Assembly: GCF_012033785.1 (NCBI RefSeq)
Contig: NZ_JAAVJC010000002.1
Location: 22,812-62,562, forward strand
Source: Streptomyces bohaiensis
GTDB lineage: Bacteria > Actinomycetota > Actinomycetes > Streptomycetales > Streptomycetaceae
Direction: 5' to 3'
DNA length: 39,751 nucleotides
Shown: positions 7,245 through 14,158 of the stretch, piece after piece
Layout: the number at the start of each line of letters is the position of its first letter
How positions within the stretch are numbered: position 1 is the stretch's first letter
Position numbers and translations under genes: made by a program
Notes under the pieces: generated by a model
Seen by the model: the letters and a program-made list of their open reading frames with translations, nothing else
Told to the model about the DNA's origin: nothing
Databases searched by the model: none

Positions 7245-8342
7245 TTAGGAGAGGTGCTCGTTTGCGATTCCCCATGGGGCGCGCAGCGATCCCTTGTCCC
7301 ACTGTTCGAGCTCTGCAGATTCGATTACCCGGATACCTGCGCTCTTTGCGTACGCCTTGGCTGGCTTTGTCAGCATGGAAGAAGTTACGAAGAGGGCGGT
7401 GTCGGCCTTGTGATGGTGAAAGACCGTGCCGGCGAACTTCTGCACTTCCGGGCTGCCGACTAGGCCGCTCGAGCTGTAGCGCTTGCATTGAACGACCAGG
7501 GTGGAGCCTTCTGGTGTGACGGCGATCACGTCTGCGCCGAGGTCGCCAGCGCCGCCGGGGGTTCTCACTTCAGTACAACCGTCGCGACGGCACAGATCAG
7601 CTATGGCGTGTTCGAACTCGGTCGGGCTCATTAGGAACCAGCGCGGGATCTTCGCGAGCTCCTCGGGTGTCAGGGGCTGAATTACCTGAGGTTCGAGCAT
7701 TTGGAGGCCTAGCTCCAGTGATGCGAGAAGGCTATTCAGCTGAAAGTAGTCCTTCCCCGGCTGGGCCGCTTCCTTCTGCTGGAGCCTATCGACGAGGCTA
7801 CGGTAGGCCCGATCCACGTCTGCAAGACGCTGGGCAAAGTTCTCGGGGCTGTAGGTATAGAGACGGTAGTCCCTGTCGGCCGGGGTGTAGTTGGCTGGCG
7901 CCGCGGAGGCTGGCTCAGTATCGGTGGCTACTGGTGCGGGAACGAAATCTGACACGAAGCCGCTGACGACAGTGATCTCACCCACAACTACGTTGTGGAA
8001 AAGCCGGCCACCACTTAGGTAGCTGCTGACTTCACAGATGGTGACAGTTGAGGCGAGTGCGTACTCAAGGACAGTCACGGTGACGACTCCGTCGTCTACC
8101 GAGCTCATTCCACTTCCGGCACCGGGTGGCATGTGCCACTCGTCCCGCTTCTTGCTGTAGGTGCCCTGGACCTTATCGATGGACAGCACGGTGCCCTCGT
8201 TGAGGATATCTTTATCCGCCTCGTCCATCGCCTTTTCCCAGGCGGCCCGGTGACCTGGAGGCATCGCATCTAGAACGCGCTCAGCTTTCAGCCGTATGCT
8301 CCGGCTGCCGACGTGTCCTGGGTCGGGGAATCTAGTGCTCAA
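7245..8342 (-). CDS. Mrr-like restriction endonuclease (type IV-like)
   Basis: A 365-residue protein whose last third is an Mrr-type PD-(D/E)XK domain: FEHAIADLCRRDGCTEV, then GGAGDLGADVIAV with the active-site Asp at 271, then LVVQCKRYSS with Gln285 and Lys287, then FVTSSMLTKPAKAYAKSAGI and VIESAELEQW. These domains cut DNA, often modified foreign DNA. The N-terminal two thirds are not recognised; residues 1-130 look like a beta-rich domain and 160-215 like a helical linker. The start is TTG, behind a weak purine stretch. Its position among toxin/antitoxin and NACHT genes fits a defence role. Modified-DNA specificity is an inference from the family. Confidence 0.82.
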   Translation of the reverse strand: MSTRFPDPGHVGSRSIRLKAERVLDAMPPGHRAAWEKAMDEADKDILNEGTVLSIDKVQGTYSKKRDEWHMPPGAGSGMSSVDDGVVTVTVLEYALASTVTICEVSSYLSGGRLFHNVVVGEITVVSGFVSDFVPAPVATDTEPASAAPANYTPADRDYRLYTYSPENFAQRLADVDRAYRSLVDRLQQKEAAQPGKDYFQLNSLLASLELGLQMLEPQVIQPLTPEELAKIPRWFLMSPTEFEHAIADLCRRDGCTEVRTPGGAGDLGADVIAVTPEGSTLVVQCKRYSSSGLVGSPEVQKFAGTVFHHHKADTALFVTSSMLTKPAKAYAKSAGIRVIESAELEQWDKGSLRAPWGIANEHLS

Positions 8343-8692
8343 AGGTCTCGCCTCGGATTCAAAATCGAGTCGTCCGGCGTCTGGCGGATGACGGCCACGG
8401 CCCGGGCCGCTATCTCCGCTATGACGCAGGCCGCCGCCGCGCAGTGACGGTCTTCAAACAGCCGCGCTTTCCCAACGGGGCCGCGGCAGTGGGCGAGGGA
8501 TATCGCTCGTCGAAGGTCGACACCGCACGGCAGTCACCGTCGATGCCACTAACAGGTCGGCGGAGCTCCGACGTGCAATTCGGAACAGGTACTCGGACCA
8601 GTCCCCAGCCGGTCCGCGCCTGCCGATGAGAGAGCGGTTCAGTGCGCCGCGAACGTTCGAGATGCCGCTTCAGCCCGATCCCACCGACGGAC
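8343..8692. other. Intergenic stretch without a clear gene
   Basis: About 350 bp between the start of the Mrr-like gene and the end of toxin 2. Short open frames exist but none has a good start, RBS or recognisable sequence. The promoter of the Mrr-like gene should lie in the first 100 bp. Confidence 0.4.
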
Positions 8693-8944
8693 TCAGTGGG
8701 GGTCGACGATCTGGACGGCGGTGACGACGAGGACGGCTTGGGAGACGTAGTAGCCGACGAAGACGCCCTTGACGGTGATCTCGCGCCGGTCCTTGTCAGA
8801 TCCGATGGGCGCCGAGCCGCTGCCGTAGGGGTCGGAGCCGAGTGCGCTGGTCATCGCGGACTCGAACTCCCCGCGGCGTTGCCGCGGCATGGCTTTGCGG
8901 GCGGCGTCGGCCTGCGGGGAGTACTGGATGCGGTATCGGCTCAC
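8693..8944 (-). CDS. RelE/ParE-like toxin of pair 2
   Basis: An 83-residue protein with a GTG start overlapping the antitoxin stop by four bases. It reads RYRIQYSPQADAARKAMPRQ, then DPYGSG, DRREITVKGVFVGYYVSQ and a C-terminal strand AVLVVTAVQIVDPH. This is the same layout as the toxin at 5711-5953, with several identical positions, so the two operons are diverged copies. The RelE-like call is by fold pattern and operon context; target RNA and activity are unknown. Confidence 0.72.
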   Translation of the reverse strand: MSRYRIQYSPQADAARKAMPRQRRGEFESAMTSALGSDPYGSGSAPIGSDKDRREITVKGVFVGYYVSQAVLVVTAVQIVDPH

Positions 8945-9231
8945 GCTGCGCCGGCCTCCGGGTCGTCCTGGGCGACGCAGTCGCTGAAGTCGCCGGCGGC
9001 GAGGCGGGCGTACTGCGCCTCCGCATCCTGGACCGCCTGCTGGTCGGTTCGTAGCGCCCAGCGGGCCAGGACCCGGGGCAGCTCGCCAGCCGGAGTCCGG
9101 CCGGCCTCCGCAGTGAACTCCTCCCGCTCGCTCTCGGGGAGTGCGGCGCGGATCCCGTCGATCGTCGCTGGCAGCTCGGTGCGGCCGGCGGTGGTGTAGG
9201 TGACCATCGTCGCCTCGTTGATGTCGTTCAT
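8941..9231 (-). CDS. Putative antitoxin of toxin/antitoxin pair 2
   Basis: A 96-residue acidic protein starting at an ATG behind GGAGAGGAG. It reads MVTYTTAGRTELPATIDGI, LPESEREEFTAEAGRT and ELPRVLARWAL, with an acidic tail (VAQDDPEAGAA). It is paralogous to the antitoxin at 5439-5714 in the ELPATID/ELPGTIA and LP-x-VL-x-RWAL segments. Antitoxin first, toxin second, with GTGA coupling in both pairs. Confidence 0.68.
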   Translation of the reverse strand: MNDINEATMVTYTTAGRTELPATIDGIRAALPESEREEFTAEAGRTPAGELPRVLARWALRTDQQAVQDAEAQYARLAAGDFSDCVAQDDPEAGAA

Positions 9232-9373
9232 CACGAATCTCCTCTCCGACGTCCTACGGTACGGCCCGCAAGCTCGATGCTGGGGCGCTTCACACAGAAT
9301 GCCCCGATGCTCGAGGACCGCGCGAAGGCCGCCTCGCGACAGGCGCGCAGGCGTGCTGTGAGAACCTCCGTAC

Positions 9374-9775
9374 GTGCCACACCACCTTCTTCGCCCCGCG
9401 CTGGACCAGGCCGCGTCCCCCGACTGGTCGACGCGCGTCCGCGCGGCGGAGGCACTGGCCTCGCACGCCGCAGACCCCCATGCCGCCGCCGCGCTGCACA
9501 CGCTCCTGCTGGACAGCATGGACACCGCGGTGCCGCGCAGGGCAGCAGCGGCTCTGTGGCAGGAGCACTCGACTGCGGCGCTGCGACTGGTTGCCGCCGC
9601 GCTCGCGGACGCGGACGAGACCACGGCAGACTGGATCCTCACCGGCGTACACGACGCCCTGGCTGACAACGACGGTGATCACGGGGAACTGACACGTCGC
9701 TGCGCCGGACTGCTCCGAGACAGCGACGCACGGGTGAGAGGCGGAGCTGCGGAACTGCTCAAGTGGTTGCGGTAG
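9374..9775 (+). CDS. Short HEAT-repeat-like protein
   Basis: A 133-residue all-helical protein starting at a GTG without a strong RBS. It consists of short helix pairs of HEAT/Armadillo style: WSTRVRAAEALASHAAD, PHAAAALHTLLLDSMDT, AVPRRAAAALWQEHS and ARVRGGAAELLKWLR. The mix of Ala, Leu and Arg resembles repeat-only proteins of streptomycetes. It probably mediates protein contacts; no catalytic motif is seen. It diverges from antitoxin 2 and converges on the 469-residue gene to its right. Confidence 0.6.
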   Translation: MPHHLLRPALDQAASPDWSTRVRAAEALASHAADPHAAAALHTLLLDSMDTAVPRRAAAALWQEHSTAALRLVAAALADADETTADWILTGVHDALADNDGDHGELTRRCAGLLRDSDARVRGGAAELLKWLR

Positions 9776-9890
9776 ACGACCGACCGCCGGTAGCAGGCAG
9801 CGCTGAGCACGGCTCCAGTCTGCCTCCTCCTGACCGGCCCGCGGCCGAGGCGTTCAGGTGCTGCTGCGAGCGGCTCGCCGGTGTTCGGGC

Positions 9891-11300
9891 TCAGCCTTCG
9901 TCGAGCCTCGGCTGACTCCAGCTCGCCTCCGGTGGTGAGCCTTGAGCTCCGAGAAGGGCTTCCACTGTGGAGCCTTCCTCGTCCGTCAGTTTGGTCTGGA
10001 GCCTGATGGTCGTTCCCACGAGTGCGTCGAGAGGCACCTGTGTCCGCGACCCGTGGGCGGAGGCTGTCCTGTTCCCGAACGTGCAGTTGAGGACGGCTCC
10101 GGATGAGACGCGGGCGTCTGTCTCGATGACGAGTTTCGCTTCGTTGATCGCGCCGCTGAGCTGGTCCAGCTTCTGGTCGTGTGAGATGTCGTCGCCGGCG
10201 CCCCCGTAGCCGATGTGCCGGTCGGTGACGCTCATGCGGAGTTGTGTGAGGGGGATGCCGAAGCGTTCCGCTCGTGCACGGATCTCCTCGAGGCTGGGCA
10301 GGTCGTACCGCTCTGCCGGGTTCAGGGCTTTGCGGGAGGTGCCGACGACGGCGTGGAAGCGGGGTGTCTGCAGGACGAGGTCCCCGTCGTGGAGCACCCA
10401 CTTCCACGGGCCGGCCTCGGGCCCTCGGGAACCCGGCACGACCATGCAAGCCCGGGCTGTCCACTGGCTGATGGCTTCGCGCATGAGGTGTTGCAGGTTC
10501 GCTGCTGCGGTGCTCGGGACTTGGAGGAGGGCAGCGAGGTTGAGCATGCCGACGATCCGGTTCCAGAAGGCGGCGTCGCTGATCTCTTCTGTTTCCAGGA
10601 GATACATCAGTGCGGTTACGTCGAGGCCTTCGGTGGTCCTCTGAGGGCCGGGGAAGTTCGCGAGTGTGTTGCCGCTGCCTTGCCAGAGGGCGGCGAGGAA
10701 CGAACTGAGTCGGCCGGCGACCTGCTGGTTGAGATGGTCGCTGGCGGTCTGGACGGCCCGCTGGGTGGGTCCGGGGGTGCCCGTGCGGGCTGCATCGGCG
10801 CCGTCGGCGACGGTGATGAGAAGGCCCGTGGTGGTCGAGCCGTCCAGGGTGCCGCGGCCGCCTTCCAGGACGGACCGAGAGACGAGCTGTGGGATGTCGG
10901 GTGCGCCGGCGGCCGGGCGGAGGCTGTCTACCGCTGCGGTGTCGAGCAGGAGCTTGTTGCCTGACGGCTCGGTGAGGCGCTCAGCGGCCTCGAGGTGGCC
11001 CAGCGTCAGGAGAACGGGGTTGTTCTCGCTGGGCAGGCGGTGCAGGTCGTCGTCGAGCTCTTGCTGGTTGGACGTGGTCCGCAGGTAGATGTGTCGGCTG
11101 GGCGTACTCGGTCGGCGGGGCCAGGTGACGACGAGATCAGGGACGTGCGTGTGGTTGAAGAACTCGGTGGTCGTGACGAGCGCCTGGGGGTCGGTCTCCT
11201 TGAGGCGCCGCGCGACGGTGTTCTTGATCCTGGAGAACATGGTCTGGTCGTCGGGCTCGTCCATAGCCTGGGCGACTCGTTGTGCGAGGTCGTTCACCAT
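9891..11300 (-). CDS. Unknown 469-residue partner of the nuclease-like gene
   Basis: No family recognised. It starts at an ATG inside the upstream gene's last codons (ATGGTGA), so the two are translationally coupled. The N-terminal 120 residues contain a hydrophobic strand VPDLVVTWP followed by HIYLRTTSN, which recalls a PD-(D/E)XK core in which the Lys is lost; this is a fold-level guess only. The middle is helical (ASDHLNQQVAGRLSSFLAAL, GLDVTALMYLLETEEI). The C-terminus is strand-rich and includes WKWVLHDGDLVLQTPRFHAV, RMSVTDRHIGYGG and TIRLQTKLTDEEG. There is no signal peptide or membrane segment. Together with the next gene it forms a compact two-gene unit of unknown role, possibly defensive given its surroundings. 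Confidence 0.55.
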   Translation of the reverse strand: MVNDLAQRVAQAMDEPDDQTMFSRIKNTVARRLKETDPQALVTTTEFFNHTHVPDLVVTWPRRPSTPSRHIYLRTTSNQQELDDDLHRLPSENNPVLLTLGHLEAAERLTEPSGNKLLLDTAAVDSLRPAAGAPDIPQLVSRSVLEGGRGTLDGSTTTGLLITVADGADAARTGTPGPTQRAVQTASDHLNQQVAGRLSSFLAALWQGSGNTLANFPGPQRTTEGLDVTALMYLLETEEISDAAFWNRIVGMLNLAALLQVPSTAAANLQHLMREAISQWTARACMVVPGSRGPEAGPWKWVLHDGDLVLQTPRFHAVVGTSRKALNPAERYDLPSLEEIRARAERFGIPLTQLRMSVTDRHIGYGGAGDDISHDQKLDQLSGAINEAKLVIETDARVSSGAVLNCTFGNRTASAHGSRTQVPLDALVGTTIRLQTKLTDEEGSTVEALLGAQGSPPEASWSQPRLDEG

Positions 11301-11950
11301 GATTCACCCCGGCGGACCAGCTCAGCGGCGACGATGGCTGCCCAGTCTTTGAGTGGCACAAGCGTCTCCTGCTTGTCGGATAGGACGAGGAGCCAGAGCC
11401 GTTGTGCGACAGCGTTGACCGTCTCCTCGTTGAGGAGCTCTCGGGCCTTGGCCTCGTCCGCGGTTCCGAGGACACGGTCGCTGTGGGCCAGCACTGACTT
11501 GGTCACCTGGTCGGGAGTGGAGAGGGTCGACCAGGTCGTCGCACGGAACGGAGACCAGGTGATCCACATGAAGTGGTCGCTGTGGTGGTGGTTCGCGGCG
11601 ACGGCGACGTAGCACTTCGCGAGGAACTCATCGAAATGTGTGCCCTGGTCACTGGGCTGGGTGTAGTTCTTGACCTCGGCGCAGAAGGTGTCGTGCTGGT
11701 AGGGCTCGCCGCGCATGCTGCCGCCGAGGTCGAACGAGAACGTCCGGCCGCCGTAGGGCCACGGCAGTGTCAGCCTGCGGCCGCACGACTCGGAGTCGGT
11801 GTTGGCGTAGGCGCCGAAGATCCGCATCGTGCCTTCGAGCCACTGCTTCGCTCGCCGGGCGCCTGAGAAACCTTTGAGTTGCGCGTCCTCTCCCACAGCC
11901 ACCATCTGAGAGTAGCCACGCCGGCGACCTCGCGATGGCAGTTCGCCCAA
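11294..11950 (-). CDS. Putative PD-(D/E)XK nuclease-like protein
   Basis: A 218-residue reading from TTG at 11950; an ATG at 11905 (MVAVGEDAQLKG) is an equally possible start. The segment RTFSFDLGGSMRGEPY, then DTFCAEVKNYT, has the Asp...Glu-x-Lys spacing of PD-(D/E)XK nucleases. It is followed by FDEFLAKCYVAVA and a His-rich NHHHSDHFMWITWSPF stretch. The C-terminal part is helical (LLNEETVNAVAQRLWLLVLS). It lies upstream of, and overlaps by seven bases, the 469-residue gene. A nuclease role is inferred from the motif only. Confidence 0.55.
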   Translation of the reverse strand: MGELPSRGRRRGYSQMVAVGEDAQLKGFSGARRAKQWLEGTMRIFGAYANTDSESCGRRLTLPWPYGGRTFSFDLGGSMRGEPYQHDTFCAEVKNYTQPSDQGTHFDEFLAKCYVAVAANHHHSDHFMWITWSPFRATTWSTLSTPDQVTKSVLAHSDRVLGTADEAKARELLNEETVNAVAQRLWLLVLSDKQETLVPLKDWAAIVAAELVRRGESW

Positions 11951-12000
11951 ACCACCCTCTTCCGGGGTGGGCCGCCGAAGCTACCCACCCCGATCTGTAC

Positions 12001-13380
12001 CTAGTGGTCCTGTGTCGTTGCTTTGGTGGGAGGCAGGGCCACTTCGAGATAGTCGTGGAGCTGCTCGTCGCTGAGCTTGCCATCCAGGGCCAGTGATGTG
12101 CGCAGGCAGCGCTCCATGCGGTGGCGGGGAATGCCGAGGCGCCGTTCTGCTTCACCCACGATGTCGCCAAGAACGCGATGGCCGTACTTGGGGTGATGGC
12201 GGATCAGCCAGTCCAGTGTCCGTGTGACACGAGGGGAAAGCCCGTAGGACTGGTCGGGCCGGCTGTCGTGCTGCAAGGCCAGTTCGTCGAGGACGGCATG
12301 CCGCACGGTGGCGGCCAGATCATCGGTGGGGATGATCTGGTCCAGCCCGTCCGCGACGTTGCGGGCCAGCTGGTCAGCGACCTTGCGGACCTCGTCCTCA
12401 CCACGCCAACGCAGGGCCCAACGCTTACGGATGTCGGGGCGGCTGAACAGAGAGGCGTGGAAGGCCCGGCCGAAGTGGTCCTGGACGTCCCTGATGCCGG
12501 GAGGCCGCGTGCTGGCATCACCGCCGGTGAGAGTGGCGACCACACTGTCGGCGGAGCGACGGCGAGCATGCGCCCAGTCCTGGGCGACCGGGCGGGACCA
12601 AGCGCTCCGCCCGGAGACTGTGGCCTGCGGGAGGGGGACGTCGCCTTCGCCGCGGGAGACGTAGGCGCGCAGGGTGGAGGCGGCGATCCCTGCGAGTTCG
12701 GCCATCTCCGGGATACCGACGAGTTGGTCGCCTGCGAGTTCGGGAGCGGAGGGCTTCACCACGCATTGTGTGAGCTGTATGGCGGTTGGGGCGTCGCTGC
12801 GGGTGGTGCGGTGTTCGGCCCATAGCGCCAGGTGATCTGTCCAGCGGTGAGGCGTTGGAGCGTCGGCGGCGGAGTCGAACGTGGCGATCTTCCTGATCTG
12901 TCCGGCGGTGGGTTCGGCGGTGTCGTCGAGGAGGTCGGCTGCACTTACGGTGATGGCCGACTTGGCGGGTGTGCGGAGGTAGTTCTCGCTGGCTGAGTCC
13001 CAGATCTGCGCCGGCCGGTACCAGGTGGCTCCGTCCCACCAGTATCCGCCTGCCCGGTACAGCAGGGGGGCGCCTTGAAGGGCGGAGTGCATTGAGGCGG
13101 CATCTTCGTCACGAATAAGGAGCACAGACCGGCCGAGGGCTGGGTGGTGGCGCACTACCCAGGCCAGGTCGTGCCTGATCGGGTCGGTGGTGTAGCCCCG
13201 CCAGCCCCTGCCTGGTTGCTCGGAGTCCCAGCGACCCCACATGCCGTCACCGGCGCCGCGGCCGATGGCTTCGAGCGCCTCGGGGTCGTCCAACGGTAGG
13301 TGTGCGTCATCGACGAAGGGCAGGCCGGGGACGGGGTGGTCAGTCCGCAGACCGTTCGCCAGAGACTGAAGCGTGTACAT
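12001..13380 (-). CDS. Helix-turn-helix protein of unknown function
   Basis: A 459-residue protein beginning MYTLQSLANGL, with AAGGGA 12 bases before the ATG. Residues 1-130 are rich in Trp and Tyr (GMWGRWDSEQPGRGWRGYTT, AGGYWWDGATWYRPAQIWDS) and may form a ligand- or nucleic-acid-binding domain. Residues 220-277 form an excisionase/MerR-style helix-turn-helix: LVGIPEMAELAGIAASTLRA, then ATVSGRSAWSRPVAQDWAHA. The rest is helical. No catalytic motif is recognised. A regulator of mobile or defence genes is a reasonable guess, no more. It ends about 50 bp before the nuclease-like gene, so the three minus-strand genes may share a transcript. Confidence 0.55.
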   Translation of the reverse strand: MYTLQSLANGLRTDHPVPGLPFVDDAHLPLDDPEALEAIGRGAGDGMWGRWDSEQPGRGWRGYTTDPIRHDLAWVVRHHPALGRSVLLIRDEDAASMHSALQGAPLLYRAGGYWWDGATWYRPAQIWDSASENYLRTPAKSAITVSAADLLDDTAEPTAGQIRKIATFDSAADAPTPHRWTDHLALWAEHRTTRSDAPTAIQLTQCVVKPSAPELAGDQLVGIPEMAELAGIAASTLRAYVSRGEGDVPLPQATVSGRSAWSRPVAQDWAHARRRSADSVVATLTGGDASTRPPGIRDVQDHFGRAFHASLFSRPDIRKRWALRWRGEDEVRKVADQLARNVADGLDQIIPTDDLAATVRHAVLDELALQHDSRPDQSYGLSPRVTRTLDWLIRHHPKYGHRVLGDIVGEAERRLGIPRHRMERCLRTSLALDGKLSDEQLHDYLEVALPPTKATTQDH

Positions 13381-13681
13381 GATGCGATGTATCCCTTCAA
13401 GCGTTGCGCTGTATCAGCTACAGCATTCCGCGTGGTGTCGTACAGCAAACATCGGCCGCCCGAGAGGCCGCACGCCTAACACCGTCCCGGTCGCACCCGG
13501 CCGAAACGAAGCACCGCGAGCCGGGGTGACCGGACAGCAGGCGCACGGCGGAAGCGCCGTGCGCTTGACTGACACTGCGGGGCAGTAGTGGTACCGCGCA
13601 AAGTCGGAGCATCCGCCTGCGGCCGCTGCAACACTCCCGGCATGTACACCAGCTCCGTCGATCTGCCCTGGCCCCTGGCCC
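13381..13681. other. Intergenic, upstream side of the helix-turn-helix gene
   Basis: Short open frames on the minus strand have no RBS or recognisable sequence. The promoter of the gene starting at 13380 should be here. I see no clear terminator, RNA gene or repeat. Confidence 0.35.
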
Positions 13682-13963
13682 TCACTGCGGCGGACGGTGC
13701 GGCGCAGGGCAGGCGACGGTGCCGTCATCGTGCCAGCGGCTGAAGTACCAGTACACCGTCTCCCAGGGTGGGAAGTCCCTCGGCAGGTACCTCCACGGAC
13801 AGCCGGTCCGGGTCACGTACAAGATCGCATCCACGATCCGCCGCCTCGGATGCTTCTCCGGCCGCCCCGCCCTCGGCCCCGCACCAGCCGGCGGAAGCAG
13901 CGCAGCGATCAACTCCCACTGCTCGTCAGTCAGATCAGACGGATACCCCGATGCTCGTCCCAC
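13682..13963 (-). pseudogene. Truncated IS5-family transposase (N-terminal fragment)
   Basis: Ninety-three residues remain, beginning GYPSDLTDEQWELIAALLPP and continuing RRRIVDAILYVTRTGCPWRY, LPRDFPPWETVYWYFSRWHD. This is the N-terminal domain typical of IS5-group transposases. After DDGTVA the sequence departs into CPAPHRPPQ and stops, so the DDE catalytic domain is missing. The outer end of the element probably lies near 14000-14030. It is a dead remnant that marks past insertion between the helix-turn-helix gene and the RNase III-like gene. Confidence 0.85.
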
Positions 13964-14158
13964 GCTCTACCCAACGAGCCGCCCCACCCACCGACACACC
14001 CCATCTCAAACACGCTCTGACACAGTCAGACACTCGGCCGCGGCCTGGAGGTCATCAGGCGCACCGACGCCATGGACGCCCTGGTCTGCGGTGGGCAAGG
14101 AGAGCGGTCGAGCACAGGATTCCTGGTGGGCTGGTGATGGGGCGTGAGGCCTGCGGCT

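Noticed and set aside
9776-9890. Terminator between the convergent genes at 9775 and 9891
   Set aside because: No hairpin followed by a T run is visible; GC-rich hairpins without T tracts cannot be told from chance here.
13964-14158. Second IS5-type fragment or a tRNA near the RNase III-like gene
   Set aside because: No cloverleaf and no further transposase sequence could be read; only the presumed outer end of the one remnant.
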